DNA of 64,000 bases from Gelatoporia subvermispora B (lineage: Eukaryota > Basidiomycota > Agaricomycetes > Polyporales > Gelatoporiaceae). Location of the stretch: NCBI GenBank assembly GCA_000320605.2, contig KB445791.1, positions 2,723,057-2,787,056 of the forward strand, given 5' to 3'. The position numbers were made by a program, and so were the translations under genes. A model generated the notes under the pieces. The model was not told the DNA's origin, searched no databases, and saw only the letters and a list, made by a program, of their open reading frames with translations. Below are positions 43,282 to 56,445 of this stretch, in pieces. How positions within the stretch are numbered: the stretch's first letter is position 1; the number at the start of each line of letters is the position of its first letter.

Positions 43282-46200
43282 ATGACCCACAAAACCCGCG
43301 GCATCGACCTACCAGAGATCCCGTCTCTGCCCCCCATCACTATGCCCGACGTAGGCTCGTCGCACGACTGGCTGCAGCTCAATACCGCCGATACCCCCGC
43401 TAACCATCAGCAACCGTCGCCGTTCGCCTCGCAGGAATCCTTCCTAACCGCACACTCGTCCCACTCGCCTGACCGCGCGACCACTTCTACATCACCCTCC
43501 ACCGACCCTCTGAACTCGCCCCGCTCTCTCCGGAGGTCCATATCTGCTGATTCTTTCAAGAAGAAGCCATTTGCTATATGTCCTGCACGACCAACGCGTG
43601 GCAATACCCTCGACTACGACCGTGATCGGCCCAATGAGGCGTCGACATCGTCCTCGAATCACGTCAGACAGGACGATGCAGCATCAAGTAGCTCCCGTCC
43701 ATTTGTTCGCGATCGGGAGAAGCGGCCGCCACCGCCCCCTCCGCCGCGTAGTCGTGGTGAGAGCGCGAGCACGGTCATCAACGAACGTGATCCCGGACAT
43801 GACGAGGCTCCGAGCCCGACTACAGGAAGCAACGCAGACGATGCGCGCAGAGCATCAACACATCATCAAGCCTCTTCAACCGCTGGCAACCTTCGTCTCC
43901 CACCCCGCTTATCCTTCACCGGTCCTCATTCTGACACTAACGTCAGTGCTCCAGACCCCATAGTGCCTATACGGAGCAGTAGTCTGACGCATGGATTCAA
44001 AAAGCAGAAGTTCTCTATGTCTCTCGATACACATATACCCTCAGTGAGCGGCGCAGATTCTCCGCATGTACTGGGCTCAACACGCTAACTCCGAGAACTC
44101 AATCTCCCCAGATATCGGAAGTTGTCATCGCAGTGATAGGTGCCCGGAGCTGTGGCAAGTCGACTGTCATCCAGAAAGGGCTCAAGTCATATAGTCTGTC
44201 GGAGCCTATTCCCGTCAAAATACCAACAGGGTCTCCTGGAGATGAGGATGAGTTCTACACATGTGAGGCCCTCACTCTTCTGAGCTATTCTATGTTCGCT
44301 CACAACGGAGCTCAGATTCCTATCGGACCGGGAGTGTTGCGTTCAGCAATGATGCTTCAGCACGTGTCCTACGCGTCATGGAGATCGAGATCTCTGAGCT
44401 GGACCTGCAGGGGGAGAACAACGTGTCTTTGAACGGCGTTCCTCTGGTGGACGGTATTCTCGTCTGTTATGACGCGTCACGTGCAGACTCGTTCTCGCAC
44501 GTTGAGCATCTGCTGCGTGAGCACGATTTACGATTTAAACCAGATAGGCATACCAATCATTTGCTCTACACGTAGGCGAGTTCCGTCACGTCAAGGTTCC
44601 AACTGTTGCACTGGCGTGCAAGTCAGATTTGGAGCGACATGTCGATCCAGCGTCAGCATCTAGAGTCCTCCGGAGTTACGACGTAGGCTTGATCGAAGTC
44701 ACGTCGACGACTCCGGAGGGCAAAGAGAAGATCCGTGATTCATTCCGTTGGGTTCTGAAGGCTGTTGCATTGCAATTACGTGAGGACCTGAAGAAGCATA
44801 ACTTACATACTGCGTATCTCTGACGTATTTGTATCTGCAGAGAGCGGCGATTCTCGCCATGGCTATGGTAACCTTGCTTCCCCCTCCATACTGGAAGCAC
44901 CTTCTCCATCCGAAATCGAGCGAGCGTCTTCAGCAACACCCACCGCGTCCTCCATACCAGCAGATCAGCGACGATCACGATCCATCCGGTCATCGCATTC
45001 TACAATCCCACTTCACTCACCCCAACTTGATTCTCAACTCACGCCACAATCGCCACCATCACCGTCCTCCTCGCCGCGTTCACCCTCGTCTACGCCTTCT
45101 CATCCTTTCCAAACCGCGCAGCCGCTTCCCCGCACACCCACCACACCACAATCACCGTCCCGAGCTCGATCCACTGGTGATCTACTCTCAGAGCATGAGA
45201 AGTCGCGCCGTGAAGAGCGCGAACAACATGTGGGGAGGGGAGCACCTGGTATGCGCAGCCGTGGATCGTTGACTGCTGGTCCTGCAATCTCAGGCGCAGT
45301 CAGTCCTCGTGGTGATGCCAACGGCTTGCCAGACGTCCATGAGGTGCGCAATGCCTCGATTAAGGACTCGTACGTAAATTATTGGGCTAACATGAAGTAT
45401 GTGTCTGACTAGGATCATAGACGGGCACCGCCATGGATGACGCTCGATGAGCTCCTCAATAAGCTACTTTTCGTAGCCGTGAGCGAAGTCGGTATGTCAT
45501 GGTTCATTAACACGTGTCGTCGCATGTTGACAAGTGCGTTTCGCAGAACCGATGTTTGTCTCGCACTTTCTACTCACTTATCGCCGGTTCGCGAGTCCAC
45601 GCAGTATCCTCCTGTCGATGCAAAAGCGCATGAGGGCGTTGGACAGACCAACAGGCGATCCGATGTTCGCATGCTACGCGCAGATGAGGTCAGTCACTGC
45701 ACCTCTCGCGACACGCAGCGCCTGATGATTACATCATCCCAACTTCGTTGGCTCCTGTTGGAATGACAGGATATGTCTACTGCTCGACACCTGGATTCAG
45801 CTCTACCCACATGACCTTGTAGTTCCGGGAACGCCGGGTGCACTGATGGCGCTGGTCAAGTCCATCCTTAGCAAGACCTATCTGCTGCATTATGGCGCGG
45901 ACTTCATTCCCTTCCTTGAGATGCTCCCGACGTTGAAGGACACAGACAAGGGCTGGGCACTGAAGATAGAGGACGAGTCTGATGAAGTCTCTCTTCTATC
46001 TGAGGACGAATTGACGCCTCCGCCTCCACGCTCCGCTTCGCCGCTCACTAATCTGAGTACACAGTCGGCAGATGATCTGCGTCTGCTAGATCGCCAGCCG
46101 CAAAGTCGCGAACGGAAGTCTAGTCTTCCATTTGCGAAGGTGGCGCTGAATATGAGTCATGCGATGCAGCCCAAGACACCACCAACTCTAGAGGGCCCTG

Positions 46201-47331
46201 AGCAAACCCTGAAGGCCACATTGAAGTTCCTGCTGACCACCAGCGAAGATCTCAGCGTGCATGCAGCTCAAGATATTGCGCAAGAGATATCAAGAGTACA
46301 GCTGGAGCACTTTTTAAAGATCAAGGTACGCACGATGACCTGAATATCATGACCGGTTCCTCGCAGTAACGAAGTATATGCTCGCAGCCGCGGAATTGGC
46401 TCCAGCATGTCTTTGTGCAGGGAAGAAAGGACCCAGAACGAGATCCGATTGCCAAGTACAACTTCCTCACGAACAGGATTGCGTCGTTGTAAGTAGGCAG
46501 AGATGAGCCTCCTCACAACCCATGTTAATAGCAAGTGTGCTTCTTAGAATGTTGTCCCTGATCCTGTGCCACGACAAACCGAAGGCTCGTGCGAAGCAGA
46601 TCGAGAAGTTCATCCAAGTGGGTCAACGGCTGCGATCGGACAAGAACTACTCAGGGCTGCGCGCCGTCGTGGCTGCTATCAACGGTGCCACCTTCGAGGG
46701 TGATCCGGCGCTTGACATACTTCGGACACGCAATCCATCCCAATATAAGGATTTCCAGTCATGGGACCAGCTTCTTCAAGCCGTGCGCTCGCATCAGAAG
46801 TACCGTATGGCGCTTCGGAATACTGAAGGGGCACATATCCCCGCACTGTGAGTGAATTACGTTGCTCGTACAGCGAGAGCAACACGTGACATCTATTGCG
46901 CAGGGAAATTCACCTTTCTGATTTAATCCGTGCTCATGAAGGCAACCCAGACTGCTACGACGATGATCCCAGTAAGATACACTGGGCCAAGTACAATATG
47001 ATGGCGCGGTTCATAGACGTGATCACGGATGCTCAAAAGGCTTGTGAAGAGTCGACAGATTACGAATTCCCGGAGACGACGGAACGCCTTTCCATCCGCA
47101 CCATCCTGAACACGAGGGAAGATAAGCTCTTAGATCATGATGTGCGTCTTCCTGTGCCTTTGAGAATATTGACGTCGGAACTCACACCTCCACGAATAAC
47201 AGATGCAGCGACAGAGGCTCGCAATACTTGATCCTGAGGGAAGCGAGGACGGTTACCCCGGTCCCGCCTCTCGGGAAGGTACTCGCCACTCAAAGAACGC
47301 GGCTATCTTGCGACAAATCCTCTTCTGGTAA
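43282..47331 (+). CDS. RasGEF with N-terminal degenerate small-GTPase domain
   Basis: Twelve exons (43282-44043, 44112-44262, 44316-44516, 44576-44779, 44841-45369, 45421-45491, 45547-45688, 45770-46325, 46388-46488, 46548-46847, 46904-47141, 47203-47331) give 1127 residues. Residues 1-254 are disordered. Residues 255-437 follow a Ras-like fold: P-loop IGARSCGKST, then ILVCYDASRADSF, then ALACKSDL in place of NKxD and EVTST in place of the SAK motif; no DxxG is visible. A Ser/Pro-rich linker leads to RasGEF_N (APPWMTLDELLNKLL, FVSHFLLTYRRF) and a catalytic RasGEF domain (AQDIAQEISRVQLEHFLKI, RNWLQHV, NRIASL, KARAKQIEKFIQVGQRLR). The protein should load GTP on Ras or Rap-type GTPases. Why it carries its own GTPase-like domain is unclear. 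Confidence 0.92.
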
Positions 47332-47883
47332 CAGGATCACCTTGAACCAGCCGAGACAACGTGCACCGTGACCATGCGTCCGCCCCCATCCAATTGCTAC
47401 ATTGGTCATCTGCTTGCTTTGAACACACATTATCTCAACAGAATGTACTTACTCTGGATTTGTATTTCACGTCGAGATGCTATGCTCGTTGCTTTCTTGC
47501 AATGCGTCCCCTGGTTGTTTGCAGTTTGGAGCCAATTCCAAGTTCTTCAAGTCTGTAATTTGCGGAGCTTATCTGTTAAGTCGGATCTTGCGGAAAGCTT
47601 GAGATCATGCGAACAGCAGGTGAACATGCGAGCACCCCAAAATGTGCTGCAAAGGGGGCAGGCGTTCCTACCATACTCCGCCACTGCTGCCTTGTGGCAC
47701 CGCTTGAGACCAGCTTTTTACAGACTCGCCTCAACCATGAACGGGCGGACAGCTGACGTACAATTAATTCCATAGTACACGCAAAGTTAGCTGACCCTTG
47801 ATGCATCCGTTCGAATTTCCAAGTCATGATCAAATATATGAAGACGCAGAAGGGACAAACAATGCTGAATCCGTTCCACGAAA
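47332..47883. other. Convergent intergenic region
   Basis: 3' flanks of the RasGEF and DRS1 genes. The open frames here are not protein-like. Confidence 0.6.
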
Positions 47884-50641
47884 CTACTTTGCCTTCCGTC
47901 GGCCGCCCTTCTTCTTGCCCATTCCACCTATCACATCGCCCTTTTTCGCGCGGACGCCCTCTCTAGACGTCGTCCGCTGGCTTGCGTCTTTATCAAATCC
48001 ACGAGCAGCACGGGTAGCCACCTTTTTCTTGGACTTTTTATCCGACTTCTTGTTGCGTGGCTGTCGCGCCTCTGGTTCACCAATCTTCTTCGGGCGAGAT
48101 GCCTTCTTGGCCGAGCGCACAGCTGTCCGGATGGCAGTAGAGTCGGCGGCACCCTCATCTTCCTCCATAGCCATCTTGCGTCGCTTCACCCGCCTTGACA
48201 ACCCGGCGTACTTGTCCCGCTTCGGCTGTAACAATGTCAGTGACAGGCCGTATGCTAGCCGGGAGAAACAGACCTTGTCACCAGCAACCTTCTTTTCCTT
48301 CCCTCCTGCTGGTGTATAACCGGCCTCATATTGTTGCTTGCTGACGGCTATTATGTCGTTGTCAGTGACTGTGTATATCGGTGGTTTTGTCTGGCTAACC
48401 TTCAGCTTTCGCCTTCTCTTTCCCTGTCTGGAACCACGTTCTGGCGGGTTTCGAATAGATCTCCTCCTCGTGCTCGATTAGATTTTGACCCTTCTTCAGT
48501 TCCATCTCAGCTTGACGAAACTGATAGACTCGACGATGAGAAAGATAACAACATTTGGCAATAGTGGCGCCAACCCACCTGCTTCTCCTCTTTCTCCTCC
48601 TGCAAGATCTCGCTGATCTCGTTCTTCAAGGAGGCAAGTTTCTCGGACCACTTCGCTATAGCTTCCGCAGGCACCTGGCGATGCCTGACCTGGTCTTCGC
48701 CAGCAGCATGCTTGATGGCAGCTTTGAGCATCTTGCGGTCAGCTTCACCAACAAGGGTGACGGACCTACACAGCAAGGTCAGGAAACGGGGACAGGTACT
48801 AGCTATATTCCTTCACTTACCGTCCCTTCTTTCCAGCACGAGCTGTACGACCGACACGATGGAGGTATAGAGCCAGTTGTCCAGGCATATCGTAATTGAT
48901 GACGGTCTCAATCCCTTTGATGTCCAAACCGCGAGATGCAAGATCTGTTGCCATCAAGTAGTCAACAGTGCCATCTCTGAATTGCTGCAGAGCTTTAAGC
49001 CGCTACAAGGGGGCTTGAGTGTTTGACCATATTCCCGGTATCACGAGCAAAACGGCGCTTACTTGTTCCTGACTGAGGTCGCCGTGCAACTCATCCGACT
49101 TCATTCCGAGTAGACTAAAGACTATTCGCATCTGATGGGCGAGCTTCTTGCTCCGGAAGAAGATGATCGACTTGGTCCTGAACGTCCTCTTGCAAAGAGC
49201 CGCCAGGAGTGCTGAGCGTTCCGCCTCTTTACCGGCTCTTACACGGACGAACTCCTGCACGAGGCCACGTGCTGTAGTACGCTTGGGATCCACGAAGAGT
49301 CTTACAGGCTTGTTTAGTGACATCCGAACAAGTTCGTCGACGGTGTCGGTCATGGTGGCGGAAAACAACATAGTTTGACGCGATGTTGGGCAGGACTTGA
49401 TAATCTCAGTCAGCTCGTCCGAGAAACCGTCCTCTAGCATTCGATCAGCTTCATCGAGTACAAGAATGTCGAGAGCCTCGAGTGTGAAGGTAGGGGAGTT
49501 GCGTAAGTGATCAATAAGTCGTCCGGGGGTTGCAATGACGACGTCTGGACGTGTACGGAGAGATGCTTCCTGAGCCTTCAATGACAGACCGCCTATTGAG
49601 CTCATTCAGTATCGCCAACAGCGGCTAAAGGCTCCTTGACTCACCAACCACCAGACAAGATCGAATGTCAGTGTGGGCAGCTAGCTTAGTACCGACCTCG
49701 AAGCACTGTACGGCCAGTTCTCTCGTCGGCACAAGGACAAGGCATCGAGTTGCAGCTGCCTTCTTGCCACGATCGCGGTACATGAGACGTTCTAGCATTG
49801 GGATGATGAATGCCGCGGTCTTTCCGGAACCCGTCACGGCATTGCCCACAACATCTTTGCCTAAGAGCGCAACTGGAATTGTCGCTGCTTGAATCGGAGT
49901 CGGCGTGTTGAAGCCTAGAGTCGTCAGGGACTTGATGATAGGTCGCGAGAGATTCATTGACAGGAACGATGAGTGTTCTTCTGAAGGCGCAACGTCCGAA
50001 GCAAAGAAGGCTGCTTTGCGATCCTTTTCGGCCTGAGTGTCTTCTTCCGATTCCCCGTCAGAGGAAGCAGAAAGGCCATCGTCCTCATCATCCTCTCCAT
50101 CTTCAGCGGCGGATAATTCAGCGGAGTCGTCTTCCGCTTCGCTCCCTTCATCAGAAGTTGCGAGGGGATCTTCGTCATCTTCTACCTCGTCCAGCCCATT
50201 GAATTCGCCATCTTCGCTATCTTGCTCACTGCCTTCATCGGCGCTGTTTTCATCATCCTCGCTGACTTCTTCGTTTTCGTCTTCAGAGAAATCATCATCC
50301 AGATCTTCCCTCTTGCGCTTGCCAGTATAGGATTGAGCTTTGAGCTTTCGCCTCGCAATGATATCGTCCACGGAGATGGGTTGCTAGTTGGTTTGGTAAG
50401 AGCAGTCTAAATGGAGTGTACATAGACGTACTGGTTTGCTCCCTTTCTTCACCAAGTCCTGCAGGTCAAGTGGGGCCCCCAACAAGTCGGCATAAGGATC
50501 CCCGGAAAGATCAAATGTGAACTCCGGATTGAGTTGGGCATCTTCGGTTTCCGGCGCCTTCTTGGACTTCGTCACTCTCGTGGGGGGAGAAACCTCTTCT
50601 CCATCAGAGTCAATGGTCATTACAAAGTCATCCGGAGCCAT
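47884..50641 (-). CDS. DRS1: DEAD-box RNA helicase DRS1 (DDX27)
   Basis: Eight exons (50641-50432, 50383-49645, 49592-49063, 49002-48821, 48765-48579, 48520-48400, 48347-48274, 48225-47884) give 794 residues. An acidic N-terminal region with long Glu/Asp/Ser tracts precedes all helicase motifs: Q-motif GFNTPTPIQ, motif I AVTGSGKT, Ia PTRELA, Ib [39 protein letters not shown] and [12 protein letters not shown]. The basic C-terminus with [11 protein letters not shown] and Lys runs is that of Drs1/DDX27, a nucleolar helicase needed for 60S subunit assembly. It is complete and starts next to APC4 in the opposite direction. Confidence 0.95.
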
Positions 50642-51172
50642 GTTGAGGGGAGGCAGAGGAGCTGGCAGAAAGGAACGGGAGGCACACCGTTGAGTGCAGA
50701 CTTTCGGCTGGATGGAAACCAATTCGGGAAGGAGAATTATTGGATCACGTGGTTTAGCGACACGCTGTGACTGCGTGACAAGACGCGCTCTACGCGGCAC
50801 AAGCGCGCGGGGCGCCGAAAGCGCGGCAAGTTGTGGCTCTCAGTCTTGGTTCACGGTGTTCGCTTGCTCTCCCGCTCACCCTGCCTTCGGTCATTCTCCT
50901 CTTTTAGCGATTCGCCCCTTGGGCGTCGGGGATTTCAAGTCTATTGGAGAGGATTATTTTCAACCGCTGCCGACTGCTCTTTCTTCGGACTGGTATTTGT
51001 GCAATCGCCGCTGAGTCTTAGGCTCATCGAAACAGCGGACCGCTCAGAATAAGCTCACGCTCGGCGTCACTTCGCGACCTTAACGACATATCTCGTTTCT
51101 TATACATCATATTATAACGACGGGTAGCTCTGGCCGAGTCATCTTGCATCTACTAACATAGCGTCCGCCGCT
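50642..51172. promoter_or_regulatory. Divergent promoter region, DRS1 and APC4
   Basis: 531 bases between two divergent start codons. No gene seen; must hold both promoters. Confidence 0.5.
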
Positions 51173-54100
51173 ATGGAGAGTGGCGATGCGTTCACTTCCG
51201 TGGCTCTCGTTCCTCTTCCCGCTGGTACCCACATCCTCCGTTCATCTTGGTGCCCAGACAAAGATCTTTTGGTCACGATACATCGAGTCGGAAGCAAAGA
51301 CAAGCTAAGTCTGTGGAAAATGCAGGGAGCAAAGAAATGGGAGGTCGAACTTGACACCGACGGCTCTGGGAAAGAGGAGGTCGTTGACATAGCGTGGAGT
51401 CCAGATGGTATTCAACTTTTACGCAATGACGTACCCTTTAGTCATCTAGCTCGTATATAGGTCAGAGCATTGCGGTTGCGATCAACCCTCCCAGAGTCTG
51501 TCTCCTCTCTATTCAAGACGGACACCAACAACGGTTCCTTCCCATACCACAGCCGACGGCACGATCTGTCAATCTGCGGGGCATTTGGTGGTTCAGAGAG
51601 CAGCGCGAAGAGGATAGACATCGTGTCCCGGAGATCTTCAAGAGAGGCGGTAACGTCGTGAGTAGACTATGTAGAAGCTATCGAAATGCAGCTTACATTA
51701 CTCTCCAAGACGGGATCGGCCCACTCAATCCTGAAAGGACAGCCTCTCCTTGATCCACTTCAGGATGACTCGCAGCGACTAACGTGAGAGTGCGGCTTGG
51801 TGTAATGTCGTTCTAGCTGACAGGTATGAAGCACTGCAGATCTGTTTGCTTTCAGAGGTGCACAGGCGCGAGCAGCGGGGGAGCCGTCATTACCAAGTGT
51901 CATATCGTCTTGGCCCAGCCTACCAACCGACTCCTCAGCTGCTTCGATCAAACCGACGACTGTTGGCGGCACATACTGTGATGAGACCTTGGACGAAGAC
52001 GATAATTTGAATCTTGATAGTGTTTTGGCTGTGTCTCTGGACTCGGGGCATCTACACTGCTTTGTCGATGGGAGTTTTCCTCTCGGCGCAATAGCGCTTC
52101 CTGATAATCACTCTGTCGTGTCTCTGGTCAAGACACAAGACTTGTTATGCGCCCACCTTGCACCTTCAGACAGTCTACAACCAAGCTCAGTAGCCCTTCA
52201 TCCTTGCATAATTCAAGTACCTCACTTGACTCAACGCGCGCTTCGAGATGTTGCAAGAGTGTCGTCATCTGCGCGGGAGCTCACATGGTATACTATGCGA
52301 GTGGTCAAAGAGATGCGGGCCACATGGTTTGGCTCAGAAAGTCAGGGCGGTGTCCGTGAGCTCGGACCAAAATGGATGCGTGCTCTCGAGAAGAGGCAGA
52401 AAGAAGATTTCGGAGGTTTGTCATTGACATCTATGTGGTGCATTGCCTATCGGCTAAATCACCGGACTACGACAGTTCATGAGCCAAATGCTATGCTTGA
52501 CTTGACAAGTCTTCTGGCTACGGGACGCGCATCGGAATCATTATCCGACTTCTTCGGGAGCGGAGACCAGATGAGTGAAAGGGTAATGTGTTTCCTCGCG
52601 CTCTGGGACGATGTGGATCTCAACGCTGACATAGTATGCAGGGGCTCCAGAAATGGGAGTCCAGTGTCGTTGACGCTCTGACCAAGCTGCGTAATTACGC
52701 GGAGAAACGAGTGGCACCCGCTTGCCAACGCCTCCATCTGCTTTTGGAGGAGGTGCAGGGCTGGTCGCAACTGTGAGCTGCATACTATCATAACTAGTAT
52801 CGAGGTTGACTAGAAAAAGGCCCCAGTATAAGGCTTGCGATTTCCGGACAGGGGATATAGATGACAGTCTACAGCTGGTTAGTCGAGCTATCGTCATTGC
52901 GAACTGGCTCGCTGCAGCAACTCGCCGCGAAATGATCCGATTCAAGGAGTTTATGGCCTGGTTGCGTTACGGTAATCTGCAATGCAAGTTTTCCATGCTC
53001 GAGGAATTAAATTTACCATATCCTCCAGAGACGTCCCGCCTCAACACCGACCCGCATAATCCGCCGCCATTGCGGCACGACATCCTCGAGGTCAACGACT
53101 ACATGATGTCAGGCCTTGTGGCGAGCCCTATCGACAAATGGTTCATGGGACCCGTACCGCAACTACTGCCAAAGGACCTTGGCGTAGCGACAGAACCCCT
53201 CGAATTGTCGACAATGATGCAGAAAGCTCGGCACGCCTTGAAGGAGCCAAACCAATTGAGCGGGCAATCCGTAAGTGCCGGCCGTTCGGGTGCCCACCGT
53301 TACCGACGGCTGAAACAGGTCCTCGTGTAGCCTGCCAAACACAAGGACCTGTCGCATTTGGATCGGAACCTCGACTCCTTGATCCAGGACTTCGCCTCGC
53401 GTTGCCAACGGATATTCGCGGAGGCATCTCATGCCACCGCCCGCTCGGCTATCATCACGCCCCGATCGATACCAGCGCGCATCGGGGGATCCACTGTGCG
53501 AGATGTCGCCGCCGGCTCAGAACCGCTTGTGCGGGAGCGGACGACAGTAGACCGTGAGGTAGGTGGCGAGTGGTTGTCCAACGCAGCGTGCGTCGGCTGA
53601 TTAGACCTGCAGACTGACAGCCTTGCGCAATTGCTGATAATGAAAATCAGTCACAGTGGGAACGACTATTGTGCGTGCGCTTTTCTGGTTCGCGACGTGA
53701 TGCTCGGTTTATTAACACCCTCAAGTGTGCATTGCCCGCCTACAGCATAGCTTGCAGGGGGGGCCATCTGTCCAATTGAGTGTCGCGGCTATGCAATGCT
53801 GTATACCGCGAGAAAACGAAGCTGGCGATCGGGTACCAATGCATATCCTCGACGCGGAATTTTTCGACGAATCCACGCTCATCGTTGTCTACCGATTCGA
53901 GAGCGAGAAAGGTGTGTTTCTTTGTACGTTCTGCGTGTGTGGCTAGCGGCGGCTCAACAAAATACAAGGTTCTGCCTTTCTCGCGACCGTCGGTTACTCT
54001 GAATTGAGTTTTCAGTTGATTGAATCAAGGGACTACGTAAACGAGCTCGCTCGAGAAGACCTGATGGTGGACCTATTGGAACATCTGAGAAAAGGACAGG

Positions 54101-54361
54101 TACGCATCTGCCTTCGTGACAACTCGAGGGGACGGGCTTATCGACTTCCATTTCCCATATTAGCTCAGTTATGCCCCCATACCGGTCATCCGGTCACGCA
54201 AGCTAAGAGGGTGTACCGAAGGGAAGGTTAACTTGGCAGTCAATGGGAGGATTGGCCGCAGAGTGGCATGTGTCCTGGACAACGCCGGGGTCACGTTGGA
54301 AGTCGTGGATATCGAAGGTGAGGAAGAGGAGGAAGAGGAGATGTCCGCTATCGAACAATGA
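51173..54361 (+). CDS. APC4: Anaphase-promoting complex subunit 4
   Basis: Twelve exons (51173-51407, 51461-51657, 51710-51783, 51832-52415, 52476-52582, 52642-52772, 52820-53270, 53331-53558, 53651-53670, 53751-53911, 53969-54099, 54164-54361) give 838 residues. The N-terminal WD40-like domain includes VVDIAWSPDGQSIAVAI and the LRGIWWFRE segment typical of Apc4. The long helical domain has LDLTSLLATGRASESLSDFFGSGDQMSERGLQKWE-type blocks, KRVAPACQRLHLLLEEVQGWSQL and FKEFMAWLRY. The end, VNGRIGRRVACVLDNAG, closes the second WD part, then an acidic tail. Apc4 is a scaffold of the APC/C ubiquitin ligase that drives mitotic exit. The 20-base exon 9 and its flanking junctions are the least certain. 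Confidence 0.9.
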
Positions 54362-54953
54362 CCCGCGACGGGGTAGTGGGATCCCGTCATAGGCAAAAAT
54401 TCTCCCAGGATGCGAGGTCGGTATGTCACTTCGAGCTCATGCCACGGCTGCTGAACGTGTGCGCGCAGGAAAATGCGAGAAAATCCAACGCAGGCCTGGT
54501 CAGGGTCTGAAAGCCCACTCGGTGTCGGCGCGAGGGGGTCTGGTTCCACACGTGGGTCGGCGATTACGGCTAGGGCAACGGGAGAGGGGAGAGATAGACG
54601 CTGTCGAGTCACACGCATGGAATTTCTGACTTGGAGACCCAATTATTCGGCCCGTGACTGCGATTTCTGCACTCGGGAGTTCGGGCCTGAGAGGGAGAAA
54701 AATGTGGTTTAGGCTCTTGATGCGGAGCTGTCAGCCTAGGATCAGAATATGGAAATTGGTATGCTTGGGAGCGGTGTGACCCGGTGAAGCACGGCACAAA
54801 AAAATAAGGAAGTGTGAATTTATATGCCGCGTTTCCGGAGCAGATGCCCAGGACCGCCCTCCTCGTGCCCAGTTGAATTCCAGTTCTTTTGCGTGCCATT
54901 TATCAACGCGCCTGACACCGACTCGAGCTCCCCGCGAATAGGTTCCTTCCGCT
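54362..54953. other. Intergenic region upstream of the bZIP gene
   Basis: 592 bases between APC4 and the bZIP factor on the same strand. No gene seen; holds the bZIP promoter. Confidence 0.55.
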
Positions 54954-56445
54954 ATGGCACCTAACTCTCCCAGTCCTCCCTCGAAAGCGAGCTCCGGCGA
55001 TGATTCCTCCAAGGGGATATCCGAGGCGGCGATGAGGAAGAAGAAGAACGCAGATGCTCAGGCTGCATTTCGGGCACGACGAGCGAACTACATCGCGACG
55101 CTGGAGGAGACAGGTTCGATCGCGTCGCTAGCTTTCCCGACTGATGCAGTCCTTGCTGATCACGATCATCACAGTGACCAATCTCGAAGCCGTCGTTATC
55201 CAGCTACAAAACTCTTGCAAGGAGGCCCGCAATGAGGTCGGCGCCCTCCGCGAAGAAAATGCTCGTCTCAGGCAGGAGGTCAAACATCGTGAGCGCATGT
55301 GGAGGCGATTCTCCCAGATGAAGGGTGCAGACCACAGCCCAGATTCTCAATCGGAAGATTATCCTCCCCTCTCTCCCTACCCTTCACACACCCCACCATG
55401 TACCGCAAACTCCATGGCTGCCGCAAATGTGTCTCACTATCCTGATGATACCATGCGATATTCTACCGATCAGCAACCCATGTCATATCATCCGGGTGCC
55501 CAAGACTACCAGCAGCGGTCGCCCGCCCTCGGCTTTGCTGGTGTCGACCCGGATGCGTCTGCGGATGGCAGGATCCACCACATCAATCCGCAGAGGGTGT
55601 CGCGATATGGCGAGTATGCCCCTTACCAGATGGATGCTGTGGGCAATAGCGATGGTGCGTGGCAGAATGGCGCGATGTCGAATGCTGGCGACCCAGCCGG
55701 CCTGGAGGGCAGCAGCGCAGCCCATTCTCCCACCTACATCGAATCACCAAGTCTCACAGCCTCCGACTTGAGCTATCCGTCTCGCTACCAGCTCGTCGAC
55801 GAGCAGAAGATACCCCTCGCCCCTCTCAATACTTCAGCTCCATATATGTTCGCCGCCAGCCGGTCCATTTCTCCCGCCGTTTCGACCCCTACTTCTACTG
55901 CGTCCTCAGTGTCCTCGACTCCCTTCCAATTTACCTTCCCAGAAAGTGCCATTAGCCAGGACCGCCCGGATTTCGGATATCGCCGACATAACGGTGGTCC
56001 CGAGCTAATGTTGCACGGTGGCACAGCCGATATTTCGCTCCTTACCTCCCGAAACGACCCCACTCGCTATGCTCTAGGGTCTCGGAATGCTATCTCGCAG
56101 ACTACATCGCCATACTCTACTGTAGAGAATGGATCGAACGATGACACCGATTCGGCGTCATATCCATACTCAGCGCGGACCCGTGGGCGCCCTGGACTCG
56201 CCAGTCAGCGGGCATCCCGTTCCCCTTCGCCAGGTCCCCCGGCCATCTGCGGTACTCTGGCGGTCATTAAGGCACAAGCGTTTGGCGCACTGCGGCGCAC
56301 GAGAACTAAGACGAAGCGGGGTGCGGACGGCGCCGCGAAGGCGGCAGTGGACGCATTGGAGGCCAGAGGGATCAACATGGGCATTGCCCTTGGCCCTGCA
56401 TCTAAACGGGCCAGACACCATCACGACGACGACATGCAGACATGA
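54954..56445 (+). CDS. bZIP transcription factor
   Basis: Exons 54954-55113 and 55175-56445 give 476 residues. The basic region, about residues 27-45, reads RKKKNADAQAAFRARRA, with the Asn and Arg that contact DNA. A leucine-zipper follows through LEETVTNLEAVVIQLQ and LREENARLRQEV, and the single intron falls inside the zipper. The remaining 370 residues are Ser/Pro/Tyr-rich and disordered, with a basic patch RTRTKTKR and KRARHHHDDD near the end. In fungi such factors control stress or nutrient genes; the exact regulon cannot be told. Confidence 0.9.
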
